Shown piece by piece: positions 36,698 to 48,729 of a DNA stretch of 64,000 nt (positions within the stretch are counted from its first letter, which is position 1; each line of letters begins with the position of its first letter). The position numbers were made by a program, and so were the translations under genes. The DNA is taken from the NCBI RefSeq assembly GCF_018446385.1, contig NC_055987.1, positions 83,013,418 through 83,077,417 on the forward strand, in the 5' to 3' direction. This DNA comes from Zingiber officinale (Eukaryota; Streptophyta; Magnoliopsida; Zingiberales; Zingiberaceae). The notes below the pieces were generated by a model. The model was not told where the DNA came from. It ran no database searches and saw only the letters and a program-made list of their open reading frames with translations.

Positions 36698-38157
36698 GGT
36701 TATCTACAACAAAAAAATGCAGAAAATAAATATCATATTCTTTTAAATCATTTAATTAGGCCTTTAACTAAATGATGCTCCCATTGAATTCTATAATTCA
36801 TGTGGGACAAGATCCACATCATACTAACCCTTGAGTTAGCTTTGGCTAATACGCCCATGATTTAGTATGATCGGTAGGTAACGATTTACCAATTACATCT
36901 CTATGCAACTTTTATTTATAGGATCATTATCAACAGTTATATTAAAACTTGAGTTAGCTTTGGCTAATACGCCCAAGAATTAATATAAATGTGATTTATG
37001 TCCTATCTTTCCAACCATTGGAAGAATGCCTATAGTTGTACTCGATCAAACCGAGTTAACTAGGAATAATCAATCTAATTGAGTTTGTACTCGCCCATGC
37101 GTTGATAAGCGGGACCAAGATTGTCCCTCTGTACCCTACCAAGATAATATGTGTTGCTCTGCTTTGGCAGATTCAACAACACATGTGATCAAGGTAGTAA
37201 TAGGTATCATGGCACGGTAGGCATTAGAGTTGATGCGATTGAGATCTAATCTAATCGAGAGGGTGCATCTTGTACATGATTTAGATCTAATCTAATCGTT
37301 AGGCACTAATTAATTACTAATCATGCATCACATACACACAAGCAATTAATTAAATTTATTTGTGATTAGTCATGGCCCTACTACGATCTTCTCAAGCCAA
37401 TGAGAAGATCGGATGGTCAACCTAAGGTCAACAGCTTCTCAAGCTCCTCCCTTTGACCACCTTGTGTTGCTCGCGCCCTCCTCGTAACTTCGTCTCGAGT
37501 GGACCTTCTACGGCTCCAATTTTGTACATTACAATTTTGAAACTTGAGTTACATTCGAGTCTAAACTTATTTACAACAAGAATAAATGGAGAAAAGGCAC
37601 GACGCGCAGGTCGCGTATCAAATATACAACACACACAACACAAATGACAGCGCGCAGGCCGTAATATGAATTATAACACATATCCAATCAGATTGGGTCG
37701 TTTTGGGCCATGACCATCACAAATTATACATAATTCTAAATTATGTAATTTCCATAATTTTCTGTAATGTTAATACCAATTTTTACAATTTTTATGAGTA
37801 AAAATTCCCGGCGGTCCCGTTTAGCGATTTTCAGGCGCAATCGCGGAACGAATCCCCTTGCGGGGCCAGGGGCAGCGCCCCTACCTGCGATCTAACCATC
37901 GCGAGTGTCCCTAAGCAATCCTACAGTGCCTTAGTCCATTATCCCAAAAAGTTTTGGGGTGAAACTTTGCCGTTTCGGAAAAAACTTGTCGGTAGTCGAA
38001 GCCTACAAGTGTCGAAACACTTGTGTTTCGCTTCTACGAGAAAAATACCCATAAAAACTCTAGAAATCATAAAATTACAGAATGTTACAGAATCTATATT
38101 TTTCATAAAAATACAAACTAAACTCGTACAAGTCTTCGCATGTGGCTCTGATACAAT
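36698..38157 (-). other. Family A leader with primer binding site
   Basis: Non-coding. At 38141-38157 the minus strand reads ATTGTATCAGAGCCACA, the methionine-tRNA site with one base change (TGT for TGG). The leader carries a repeated phrase CTTGAGTTAGCTTTGGCTAA on the plus strand (about 36823 and 36949), also found in the copia C leader. Confidence 0.85.
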
Positions 38158-39996
38158 TGTTGGGATTTTCGGGCCGCGAAAATCGATTTTTCGCGTCGCG
38201 AAAACCCCGAAATCCCCATGCGACCAGATCCGTGCAAAGTAAAACATTCAAAAACATTACGAGTACGAGTTTTATGCTAGTTCTAAACTAGATTTACAAG
38301 GAGAAAAATCTTTTACCCTTAATGCGTGCCCTTTATGAATCTCGCTCGTCTAAGGAAGTGCCGGATCTCGAGATCGTCAAGCGTACAATCCTCTAGAAGT
38401 ATCCACACGAACAAATGGGTGGAGAAAAACTAAACAAAGGTGTGCTAGCACCCTTGGTCAGCCACGACAAGAGGAGGAGAGGGAGAGCTTGAGGACAGAG
38501 CTTGGAAGAAGATGATGTGAATGTGCCTTGAATGAAAAATGAATTTCTCATTCACCACAAAAGTGGCCGGCCACCTCAAGAAGTGCAACCCCCTTTTTTG
38601 CATTAAGTGGCCATTAAAGAGGGAATTTGTAACCTCCATGAGGTGGCACACACATGTGCCAACTATGATGATGTGGCACATCATCATTGGCCACTTAATG
38701 CCAAGTCACAAATGATGTGGCATAAAGTCATGTCAAACTTGACTCTTCCTCTTCCTCTCAAATCAAGTCAAACTTGACTTAATCTCTCTCATGGTTGATC
38801 TAATCCAACCATTTAATTTAAGCCAATTTAATATAATGAATCTAATTCACTTAATTAAATTGATTCATTGAGTCATAATCTAATTTAGACTCATTGAACA
38901 CATGAATCAACTTGAGTCCAACTCAATTAGCCCAATTAGGATTACTCTTAATCCAATTTGATTCATCACATGAATCTAATCCTCTTGGTTCATCATATGA
39001 ACCTAATCTCCATCTAATTATCCTTAGTGTGTGACCCTATAGGTTCTTGTAATATTGGCAATGCCCCTAAACCCATTTAGGAGCATAAGTAATGAGCGGT
39101 ATCTAGCAACACATCATTACTATCCAAGTTACAAGAATGTTGAGATCCAACATCACCTTGTGACTACTAATTGTGACTCCTCACAATATATGACAAGTGT
39201 CCTTCTATCCTAGACTTCTAGATTGATCAATGTGATGTATAGACCGTGTCATCCTATGAGCAATCTAAATCTTGAACTCCAAGTAGACTCACTAAATCAA
39301 ATGAGCTCAATATCTCATATTGACTCATTTGGGCAAGGTCATGCACTTCGTGGTCTCACTCTATCAAGAATATCGATGTCACTCCCGTCATATAAGAGGG
39401 ATAGATCCCATCTACAACACTCACATACCTCCACATAATTTGTTACATACCCAGTAATCGTCTTTATAGTCCACTCAGTTACGGGTGACGTTTGACGAAA
39501 CCAAAGTACATAACTCCTTATGTAGGAAACCATGGTGACTTCAGGTCTAAGGACTAGTAGTCATACTAATAGCCACATGAGAAAGTATATGACACTCATA
39601 TAACGATCCATGATACTTTCTCATGGCGGGTCATTCAGTATACATTCTCCAATGCATACCCATGTGTCAACTTGATATCTCTATATCCATGACTTGTGAG
39701 ATCAAGTCATTGAGTTGACCTACATGCTAGTCTTATTGCATTAACATTGTCCCTGAATGTTAATACTCGACTAGGAATAATTAAGAGTAGTGTTCCCTAT
39801 ATCATCTCACTATCGGTTCAACTAACTGATTGATATAGGTGAGAACCTTCTACTCAAGGACGCTATTATACTTTGTTTATTTGGCACCAATACAAGTAAA
39901 TATAATAACCAAAAACAAATGTCTTTATAAAAGAATATGATACAACAAGTCCATAATACAATCATCAAATGATTGACTCTAGGGCTCTAACTAACA
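38158..39996 (-). mobile_element. 5' LTR of family A copia (1839 bp)
   Basis: It has TG...CA ends, adjoins the primer site on the left and the target duplication GTCGT on the right. It is nearly the same length and sequence as the LTR at 30874. No gene is seen. Confidence 0.93.
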
Positions 39997-40539
39997 GTCG
40001 TAAGTGCGTATATACATATTAATTAGTTTTAGATGTTAGATTTAAATTATTAATTAAATGTGTTTAATGTTCATGGTTGTTGTATGTGAAGAAGCAATTT
40101 AAGACTTCGAACAAGAAAAAACAAGAGAAAGATGTGGCCTACCTGTTAAAACAATTGGAAAACCTAAAGTATGGTAGTGTGAATTCTAAAATATATAGTC
40201 TATTTAATTCAGTGAAAAATTATAAAAATTATCTGGTTCCTTCCTTAATTTATTATAGTAATTGATTTAATTTCTAGGTGTACAACAACTTTTTTTTGGG
40301 AGGAACCACCCTTTGGTTTAACTGTGGCTTCCTTCTTATCTGGTGTGAATGGAGAGGTGTTTATAAAAGGGGAGTTAATTGACACATATTGTAAAATTTT
40401 ATTTAGAGGGGCATCCTTGTAACAAGTCTATATATTATTCTACCTTCTTCACTATAAGAAATTTAAATGATTTGATAATATATAATATCTTATAATATTT
40501 TATTATTTTCTTAAGTAAATATACCTTTGCATATTTGTA
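39997..40539 (+). other. Intron-like AT-rich sequence of the underlying gene
   Basis: It begins with the GTAAGT donor context discussed at 30868. An open piece at 40077-40262 is lysine-rich (QFKTSNKKKQEKDVAYLLKQ) without a known domain and could be a small exon. Otherwise nothing recognisable. Confidence 0.3.
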
Positions 40540-41193
40540 GTTGGCAAAAAAGTCCACAATGAAGTTTGTCATGCAACAACAAGTGATAAAGACATATATT
40601 GAAATGAAGGGGTTAGGTATAATTTTATACCTTTGTCCACTGATAGTGCACACTTTCACTTGATGGCGGTGGACACCAAAGCAATGACTTTCAATCATTG
40701 TAATTCTCTTACAAGTAGCTCTAAATCAAAATATGAGTTTGAATTAGCGGTGAACATCCAATATTAATGTGTATATTAGTATTGTAGTATAAATTAAAAA
40801 TTATAGGTAATGTTTATTTGATAAATTGTTTGTCCATTCTTATAGGTGTCGGAGATAAAATAATATACTCATGAGCAACTTGCTATTATTCATCCATATT
40901 TAAAAAGTCATCATCAATATGACAAATGAGTTTGTCTCACAATAGAATGCATACAACAAGAAGCCAGGTAAGTAAATGAGAAATAGTATGAATATAACAA
41001 TTGTATATTAAATGTCAAATATTAAATTGTTGATGTTATTTACAGCGTTGATTGTAACTTCTTTGTGATGCAATACATTTGATGTCTGCTATATGATTTA
41101 GAGATGAATTTCAAATAAGGAGACATGAAAAAATTTAGAATTGATGTACTAGCATCAATCTTGAGGGACAGGTTCTGCATAAAATTAGATTAA
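40540..41193 (+). pseudogene. Ulp1/SENP-type cysteine peptidase (C48) C-terminal exons
   Basis: One block reads IPLSTDSAHFHLMAVDTK, with the catalytic His (40651-40659) and Asp (40672-40674) of SUMO-protease-like C48 enzymes. A second ends VCLTIECIQQEA at a GTAAGT donor (40968). After an AG acceptor (41045) SVDCNFFVMQYI gives the oxyanion Gln and catalytic Cys (41053-41055). The reading ends at TAA 41191. Two stops after the Cys are CGA to TGA and CAA to TAA type changes. Ulp1-like domains are carried by some plant Mutator-like elements; a role in deSUMOylation of host proteins is not implied. Confidence 0.75.
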
Positions 41194-41417
41194 TTATCCA
41201 GTGTTGTAAGAAAAATTGTTGGATAGGGAATGTAAAGCTACAATTTTCTAAAGTGATGTTAGTTTGATCATCTTTGTATGTATTATTTGTAGCACATCTA
41301 GTGTTGTAACGTAAATTTATATTTTTGTATAGTGTTGTTACTTGGATTATGTTTGTATGTATTACATCCATCGTTGTATGAGAAAAAGTTTGGTAGGGAA
41401 TGTAAAACTATAATTGT

Positions 41418-43937
41418 CTAGATATTACAAAGTGGATGCTTGTAAATTGGGTTTTACCTGTAAGTTATGACTAAATTATGATAAGTTTCAGTTAGAACAT
41501 GTCAGGCCCATGATGGGCCTGATATGGGATCATATCAGGTCCACAATGGGCCTGATATGGGATCATATCAAGCCTAAAGGTGGGCTTGATATGGTAAAAT
41601 ATCAAGCCCACAATTATTCCTGATATGAGAATTGTATAGTTGAATAATTTACTGAATAAAAAATAGGATTTAAATTGATTTTCAACTCTAAGTTTTGACT
41701 TAAAAAATAGGGTTTTATTATGCTTGTAAGTTAAAACTTGAAAGTATGTGATGTTCATTAAATTCCAACAAGTGCATTATTCCGTGCCAAATGGTATGAC
41801 ACAATAACTACTTTGACAATAGTTAGAACCTAGCTTTGACACCATATTTACCTTCTCCTCGCTCAACCTTTCCCATTGATTTATATTTTAGTGAAATCTG
41901 ACTACCCTAGGTCCATTAGTGGGTTTTAGACAAAACCTATTGATGGCCCTAGATAGGTCAGATTGTTCCCAAATTAATTCCTATGACTTTCTAATGCATC
42001 AAGGATTCTAAACAGTGTCGTCTATTGTTGATTTAGATCTCTCTAGAGGCGATCTAATCTTACGATACATTTCAGTCAGAACGTAGGTTGGTGGGCCTGA
42101 TATGGTGGCATATTAGGCCCATGGTAGGCCTGATATGGGACCATATTAGGCCTAATGGAGGGCCTAATATAGGAAAATATCGGTCCCACGGTTATTCCTG
42201 ATGTGATAATTGTATAGTTGAATAATTTCCTGAATAACAAATAGGATTGTAAATTGAGTTTCAACTCTAAGTTACGACTTAAAAAATAGGATTTTGTTGT
42301 ACTTGTAAGTTAAAACTCGAAAGTATGTGTCGTTCATTGAATTCCAGCAAGTGAACCATTCCGTGCCAAATGGCACGACACAATAACTTCATTGACAGTG
42401 GTTAGAACCTAGTTTTGATACCATATCTACCTTCTCCTCACTCAACCTTTCCTATTGATTGATATTTTGGTGAAATCTGACTACCCTATGTCCATTAGTG
42501 GGTTTTGATTAACACCCACTGATGGACCTAGAGAGGTCATATTGCACCCAAATTAATTCCTGTGGCTTTCTCATACATCATGCACTATAATGGTGTCATC
42601 TATTGTTGATTTAGATCTCTTCGAAGGTTATCTAATCTTACAATACATTTTAGTCAGAACGTGGGCCTAATATGGAAACATATCAGGTCCATCAAATGAC
42701 ATGACACAATAACTTCATTGACAATGGTTAGACTCTAGATTTGACACTATATCTACCTTCTCCTCGCTCAACCCTTCCCATTGATTAATATTTTGATGAA
42801 ATCTGACTACCCTAGGTCCATCAATGGGTTTTGGTCAAAATGCACTGATGGACCTAGAAATGTCAGATTGCACCCAAAATCAATTCCTGTGACTTTCTCA
42901 TGCATTAAAGACTCCAACAGTGCGGTCTATTATTGATTTAGATCTCTCCATGATGATCTAATCTTACGATACATTTTAGACAAAATGTGGGCCTGATATG
43001 GAAACACAATAATTGGGATTTGGAGTCCTTAATGCATGAGAAAGACACAAGAATTGATTTGGGTGCAATCTGACCTCTCTAGGTCCATCAGTGGATTTTG
43101 ACCAAAACCAATTGAAGGACTTAGGGTAGTCAGATTTCACCAAAATATCAATCAAAGGAAAGAGTTGAGCTAGGAGAAGGCAGATATGGTGTCAAACCTA
43201 GGTTCTAACCAATGTCAATAAAGTTATTGTATCGTGCCATTTGGCACAGAATAATGCACTTGCTAGAATTCAATGAACAACACATACTTTCGAGTTTTAA
43301 TTTACAAGAACAACAAAATCTTATTTTTTTAAAGTCATAACTTAGAGTTGAAACTTAATTTACAACCCTATTTGTTATTCAAGAAATTATTCCACTATAC
43401 AATTCTCAGATTAGGAATAACTATGGACCTAATATTTTCCCATATCAGGCCCACCATTGGGCTTGATATGGTCTCATATCAAGCTCATTGTAGGCCTGAT
43501 AGTTTTCATATCAAGCTCAGCGTGGGCTTGATATGCCACCATATCAGGCCCACCATTGGGCTTGATATATTTCCATATATGGCCCATGTTCTGGATGAAA
43601 TGTATTATAAAATTAGATCACCTATGGAGAGATCTAAATCAATAATAGACAACATTGTTAGAGTCCTTAATGCATCAGAAAGCCATAGGAATTGATTTGG
43701 GTGCAATCTGACCTCTCTAGGTCCATCATTGGGTTTTGACCAAAATCTATTGATGGGCCTAGGGTAGTCAGATTTCACCAAAATATCAATCAATGGGAAG
43801 GGTTGAGTGAGGAGAAGGTAGTTATGGTATCAAACCTAGGTTCTAACCACTGTCAATGAAGTTATTGTGTCACGCCATTTGTCACGGAATAGTGCACTTA
43901 CTGGAATTCAATGAACAACACACACTTTTGAGTTTTA
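41418..43937. repeat. Inverted repeat region, left arm and first half of right arm
   Basis: Plus-oriented units of about 580 bp start at about 41490 and 42073, with a third shortened one at about 42653. At about 43010 the same sequence continues in reverse complement (units at 43028 and 43659). The region resumes at 57221 after the Tat element. The outer edges, at about 41418 and 58106, are reverse complements over about 90 bp. Each unit includes a cluster of GGGCCTGATATGG...CCATATCAGGCCC palindromes. No gene is seen. Confidence 0.85.
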
Positions 43938-44019
43938 ACTTATGATATGGGTTAGGTTTTGTGGGTCTTCAGATGAGGAAAGAAAAGGAAGAAAAGAGTC
44001 AAAGGAGGAAGGCCAATAA

Positions 44020-44690
44020 CGGCCGAAACATACTTTCAGAACAAAGGTAGGCCAATATCGGTCGATACATGCCTGCTGAACGAAGGTAGGCCAATATCGA
44101 TCGATAAATGCTTGCCGAACGAAGGTAAGACAATATCGGTCGATACATGCTTGCCGTATGAAGGTAAGTTAATAATGACCGATGCACACTCCAAAGCAAA
44201 GATAGACCAATATCGGTCGATACATGCCTGCCGAACGAAGGTAGGCCAATATCGGTCGATAAATGCTTACCGACAGAAGGTAGGCCAATATCGGTCGATA
44301 CATGCTTGCCGTATGAAGGTAAGTTAATAACGACCAATGCACACTCCAAAGCAAAGATAGACCAATATCGGTCGATACATGCCTGCCGAATGAAGATAGG
44401 CCAATATCGGTCGATACCTGCTTGCCGAGCGAAGGTAGGCCAATATCGGTCGATACATGCTTGCCGTATGAAGGTAAGTTAATAACGACCGATGCACACT
44501 CCAAAGCAAAGATAGACCAATATCGGTCGATACATGCCTGTCGAACGAAGGTAGGCCAATATCGGTCGATACATGCATGCCGAACGAAGATAGGCCAATA
44601 TCGGTTGACACATGCTTGCCGTATAAAGGTAAGCCAATAACGACCGCTACATACTCAGAAGCAAAGATAGACCAATATCGGTCAAGAGGG
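44020..44690. repeat. U3 tandem array of 38-39-bp units with TATCGGTCGATA core
   Basis: About 17 units are arranged with a higher-order period of about 155 bp (every fourth unit diverges to AATAACGACCGATGCAC). Most contain CCAATATCGGTCGATA, whose core TATCG-GT-CGATA is an interrupted palindrome. The array is conserved in the 3' LTR (55800-56475). Its place upstream of the TATA box suggests an enhancer-type array, which is inference. Confidence 0.9.
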
Positions 44691-45029
44691 TTCTTTCGAG
44701 CAAAGAACCCGCATAGTTCCTTCAATGAATACCTTAGAAACATGTTGAATAAAATGTTATTTTTTAACATAACAAAAATACAAACAGAAGGCACATGAAG
44801 GAGAATCATACATGAATATACCAAATAGAATAATTCATGATAGAGAATATATATTTTGACGGGAAATATGCTTTCAGCTTGTCTTGTAGGCGCTAAACGA
44901 CAAAGAAGGTACATCTGGGGTACAAAAAAGATTCCTTAAAAATCATCTTCCCCAAGTACGCAGCTGATGTCATAACGAACTATAACAAACCGGGGTCCAC
45001 TTCATGACTACGGAGGTTATATGAAGTGG

Positions 45030-45037
45030 TATAAAAG
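45030..45037 (+). promoter_or_regulatory. TATA box of Tat LTR
   Basis: TATAAAAG in GTGGTATAAAAGGGGG, with the counterpart at 56817-56824. Transcription would start about 30 bp downstream. Confidence 0.7.
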
Positions 45038-45432
45038 GGGGAATCCTCTCCGTTGGCTAGGTAAGTGGACATCCCTAAATTTCTTGCTACTGTTCATCTT
45101 CTTTCTTCTTCTTTCCTCGACATCAAGGGAGATCACTAACTTGAGCGTCGGAGGGCCTAGCCAGGGATTCCCACCCCGGTCTTAGGTCACTGACGATAGT
45201 GTTGGTTGGTCTCTTGTGCGCAGAGAGCTTCAGGAGCTTGAAAATTCGGTTTTCTCCTATTCGGACGGGGATTTCCTCCTATTTATCAGATTTCCTACGG
45301 TGATTCTGGTTTTCTTCTGATCCGTTTTGGGTTTCTCGGGTCGAGGTTTCACCGGCATTATTCCTCGTCATTACAGTGGGTTTCCTTCTTCCGGATCTCC
45401 TTCACGGTCAGCTTCTCAGACAGGATCAAATT

Positions 45433-45450
45433 TGGCGCCGTCTGTGGGAA
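45433..45450 (+). other. Primer binding site of the Tat element
   Basis: TGGCGCCGTCTGTGGGAA follows the LTR by four bases, a form typical of this lineage of plant gypsy elements. Confidence 0.85.
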
Positions 45451-45476
45451 ACTTCACCTGAATCTGAGACTACGTG

Positions 45477-45902
45477 ATGGAAGAAGCTGGGAAGTCGAAC
45501 CTACTTACTATCAGTCGCGAGGATTTGGAGCTCCTCAATAATTCTCATGTTCAAAAAGCCCTGCAACAACAACAACAACCATTGCAAGCTCATACTGGGG
45601 CCACTCTGCCGACGGCTCATCATCCGGCGATATCAACTACTGAGCATCGGAAAGGCAAGGAAATGGAAGAAGAAGAACCTTTGTATTTTCCTCCAGTTAT
45701 TGTTTCTCCAACCAGGCGTCCACGAGCTTTCCTTCGCACTCCCTTTGATCCAGGGGGTAAGAGGCCTGTGTTTCAAGAGTCCTCTGGTGAGGTGCCAGAC
45801 AGAGAGAAGCGTAAGATTAAAATGATAACTAGTGATAGTTCACCAGAAAAGGTCATCTCTCTATTCTCACAAAGTGTATTAGATGACCCAATGAGGCTGT
45901 AA
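45477..45902 (+). pseudogene. Tat gag N-terminus, truncated by deletion
   Basis: From ATG 45477 the reading MEEAGKSNLLTISREDLELL runs 141 codons with a glutamine run and an arginine/proline-rich section, then meets a stop at 45900. At about 45885-45895 the sequence switches to RNase H (EAVNEALIAGL in another frame), so a single deletion removed the rest of gag, protease and reverse transcriptase. Confidence 0.85.
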
Positions 45903-47461
45903 ATGAAGCTCTAATAGCTGGCTTACAGGTTGCTCGGCATGTAGGAGCAGCTCGAGTCCTTATATATTCTGATTCTCAGCTAGCAGCCCAACAATTATCA
46001 GGTAATTTTGAAATCAATAATGACAGGCTTAAGTTATATGCCGAGGCATTCGATAAGTTGAAATCTCAATTTCAAGATGTGAGCATACAAAAAATTCCTC
46101 GATCGGAGAATCAGGTGGCAGATGAATTAGCTAAATTAGCCTCTGCTGTAATACCATGGAGTCTTGATCGACCAGTGGAACAGACCCTGTTAATTTCTTG
46201 TATTGAAAGACAGACTGATATAGAAATTCAGGGTGATTGACGAGCTCAAATTATATTATATTTACAGCAAGGTCTTCTTCCGAGAGATACAGAACAAGCC
46301 AGGGTATTTAAGAAGCGAGCTACTCAATATACTATGGTGGGGGAATAATTATATAAAAGGGCTTTTTCCAGACCTTTGCTCAAGTGTGTAGGTACAGAAG
46401 ACACACAATTTATTTTACAGGAGGTGCATCAGGGTTCTTGTGGTAATCATATAGGAGGAAGATCTTTGGCTCGTAAAATCCTCTTAGCGGGATATTTCTG
46501 GCCCACTCTACATGAAGTTGTCGCTAAACTGGTGAGAACTTGTATTTCTTGTCAAAAGCATCAGAATATATTACATCACCCTACCCAGTTATTAAGAACC
46601 TCTATAGTCTCGTGTCCCTTTGATCAGTGGGGAATGGACATAGTAGGTCCATTTCCTATGGCTGCTTCACAGAGGAGGTTCTTGTTGGTGGCTGTGGATT
46701 ATTTCTCTAAATGGGTGGAAGCAGAACCGTTTGCTAGAATCACAGAGGACGCGGTCATTAAATTCTTATGGAAAAATATAACCTGCCGGTTTGGCATTCC
46801 TCATAAGTTGGTGGCTGATAATGGAAGGTAGTTTCAAGGCGATAGAATCCTAGACTGGTGTCAGAGTTATGGGATTACTCAGGCCTTCACCTCTGTAGCT
46901 TACCCGCAGAGCAATGGGTAAGCAGAAGTAACTAATAGGGAGACTATCAGAGGACTGAAAACTAAGTTAGATCATGTCGGAGGTAGCTGGGTAGACGAGT
47001 TACCCAGTGTTCTCTGGGCATATCGTACTACGCCTCGTGAAGCTACAGGAATCACTCCCTTCCAGTTAGTCTATGGAGGAGAAGCAGTAATCCCCATTGA
47101 GGTAGGAGTAGAGTCTGACAGAAGACAATTGTATGATGAGGATAATAGAGACAGACGACTTATGGAGCTGGACTTGATCGAGGAAATAAGGGATAAAGCT
47201 GCTACTCGTCTTATATCATATCGACAGAGGATGAGATAGAATTATAACAAAAGGGTCATTCCCAGATTCTTCAAAGTAGGTGATTTGGTATGGAAACGAG
47301 TAAAGCCTGTGGGAGATGTCAGCAAGTTAGCACCATAATGGGGAGGGCCTTATAAAGTAATAGAAAAGCTCGCGTCAGGCTCATACTATCTCCAAGATGC
47401 CGAAGGAAGAATGTTGGAACGCCCTTGGAGCGCTAATCATTTGCAACCCTATCGAGCCTGA
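45893..47461 (+). pseudogene. Tat RNase H-integrase, six in-frame stops
   Basis: One frame spans the region with no frameshift. An RNase H end (VLIYSDSQLAAQQLSGNFE) is followed by the integrase zinc-binding HHCC (HQGSCGNHIGGRSLARK, then CISCQKH). The core has D in WGMDIVGPF, D in LVADNGR and E in AEVTNRETIRGL, and the C-terminal part runs to HLQPYRA with TGA at 47459. Stops are at 46238, 46346, 46829, 46919, 47237 and 47336. At least 46829, 46919 and 47336 fit CAA/CAG to TAA/TAG changes. The reverse transcriptase is absent. Confidence 0.93.
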
Positions 47462-48729
47462 TTGGATCATATTACTTTAAATACATTCATAGTTATTGGA
47501 ATTCCCAGGCGAATTGAGATACTTGCAGTTTATGTACTTTGTTTCTTTGATGAAAGTCAAGCAAGATAAATATTGACACGGAAGATAAATATGGTTCATG
47601 TGAATTGATAAGTATCAGGGGAAGCCTCCTTTTTATTTTTCCAGCAGTAAAATAGGGGGAAATCCTAAAGGCCTATTCAGCTCCCCTCAAGGAATTACAA
47701 GCCAACACGAGGTTAGCCCAAGTATTATACTTTCGTATAAACCAAAGTCGATCGAGAAAAGCCTATGAAGTAACCTGGTCGGGCCTTCATAGGAAAACTC
47801 GGAGACTATAAACCAAAGTCGATCAGGAAGATTCTATGAAGTAACCCAGCAAGCCTTCATAGGAAAAACCGGAAACTATAAACCAAGACAGATCAAAGTC
47901 GATCGAGAAAAGCCTATGAAGTAACCCGGTCGGGCCTTCATAGGAAAACTCGGAGACTATAAACCAAAGTCGATCGGGAAGATTCTATGAAGTAACCCAG
48001 CGGGCCTTCATAGGAAAAACCGGAGACTATAAACCAAGACAGATCAAAGTCGATCGAGAAAAGCCTATGAAGTAACCCGGTCGGGCCTTCATAGGAAAAC
48101 TCGGAGACTATAAACCAAAGTCGATCGGCAAAATCCTATGAAACAACCCGGACGGGCCTTCATAGGAGAAGCCGGAGAATATAAACCAATATGAAGCAGA
48201 ACCATCGAGAAATTATATGAAATACATCAGATGAGTCTTCACAAAAGAGATCAAAGATTCTGAACCCGTGCAAGATATAAATAATCAGAGAATCTTCTGG
48301 TTTCGAAGCCTAATTTCGAAAGGGGATTCCATAGAGGAGCCCAGATATGTGAAAATGAAAATATTTACTCAAAAGTCGTCCAGGATATTATATTCAGCTT
48401 GGAGGCCAATAGTTTATACAATTTCATATCCAGTCTCGACCAAGACTATTCATCCTCGGGGAAATACAAAGCACACGGGAGGTTACTGGAAAAAAGAACC
48501 CATCAAGATAAGGCTCCGCTTTGAAGGATAAACAAGGAATTTCTTATTAGAGTTTATACTCAGCAAGCAATAACATTCCAAAAGGGGTATTCTCAAACTA
48601 AGTATGAAGAATAAGCAAGTAAGTGTTAGAATTTCCTTATACCTTGCAAATACTTAGTTACTCAGTACCAACTGCACCTTTTTTGCTCATTATCAATTCT
48701 TACTTTACAAGTTTTTATGAATACCTTCT
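47462..48729. other. Spacer after pol with hairpin repeat array
   Basis: No gene is supported. An open reading at 48268-48531 lacks any domain. The notable feature is the six-unit array at 47744-48187. Confidence 0.6.
47744..48187. repeat. Six tandem 70-80-bp units, each with a stem-loop
   Basis: Units begin AAAGTCGATCG and alternate between two forms. Most include CCTATGAAG ... CTTCATAGG as 9-bp arms with an inner CCCG/CGGG in one form, so the RNA of either strand could fold six successive hairpins. It lies between the dead integrase and the 3' end of the left antisense gene. Confidence 0.88.

Larger units (their letters stand above)
30874..39996 (-). mobile_element. Complete but defective Ty1/copia family A element (9123 bp)
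   Basis: The LTRs at 30874-32713 (3') and 38158-39996 (5') flank a minus-strand gag-pol. Perfect target duplications GTCGT stand at 30869-30873 and 39997-40001. The two LTRs look about 95% alike by eye. The order on the minus strand is LTR, primer site, 1.4-kb leader, gag, protease, integrase, reverse transcriptase, RNase H, polypurine tract, LTR. Coding parts carry at least three gag stops and several frameshifts. Confidence 0.95.
43943..45428 (+). mobile_element. 5' LTR of the Tat element
   Basis: It starts TGATATGGGTTAGG and ends CAGGATCA. The first half is an array of 38-39-bp units (see 44020-44690). A TATAAAAG box lies at 45030-45037. The long antisense readings in this LTR are produced by the array and are not genes. 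Confidence 0.93.

Noticed and set aside
30874..39996. Autonomous, active copia element
   Set aside because: Complete structure and perfect target duplication, but gag has three stops and pol has several frameshifts.
44020..44690. Regularly spaced repeats that could suggest a CRISPR array
   Set aside because: Units are contiguous tandem repeats without unique spacers, in LTR U3 sequence of a plant retroelement.
43999..44914. Long overlapping antisense readings rich in 'STDIGLPS' and 'RSLLTYL' in both Tat LTRs
   Set aside because: They are generated by the 38-39-bp tandem array, occur in several frames at once and have no domain.
48268..48531. 87-codon plus-strand reading after the hairpin array
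   Set aside because: No domain and no start context; probably chance.
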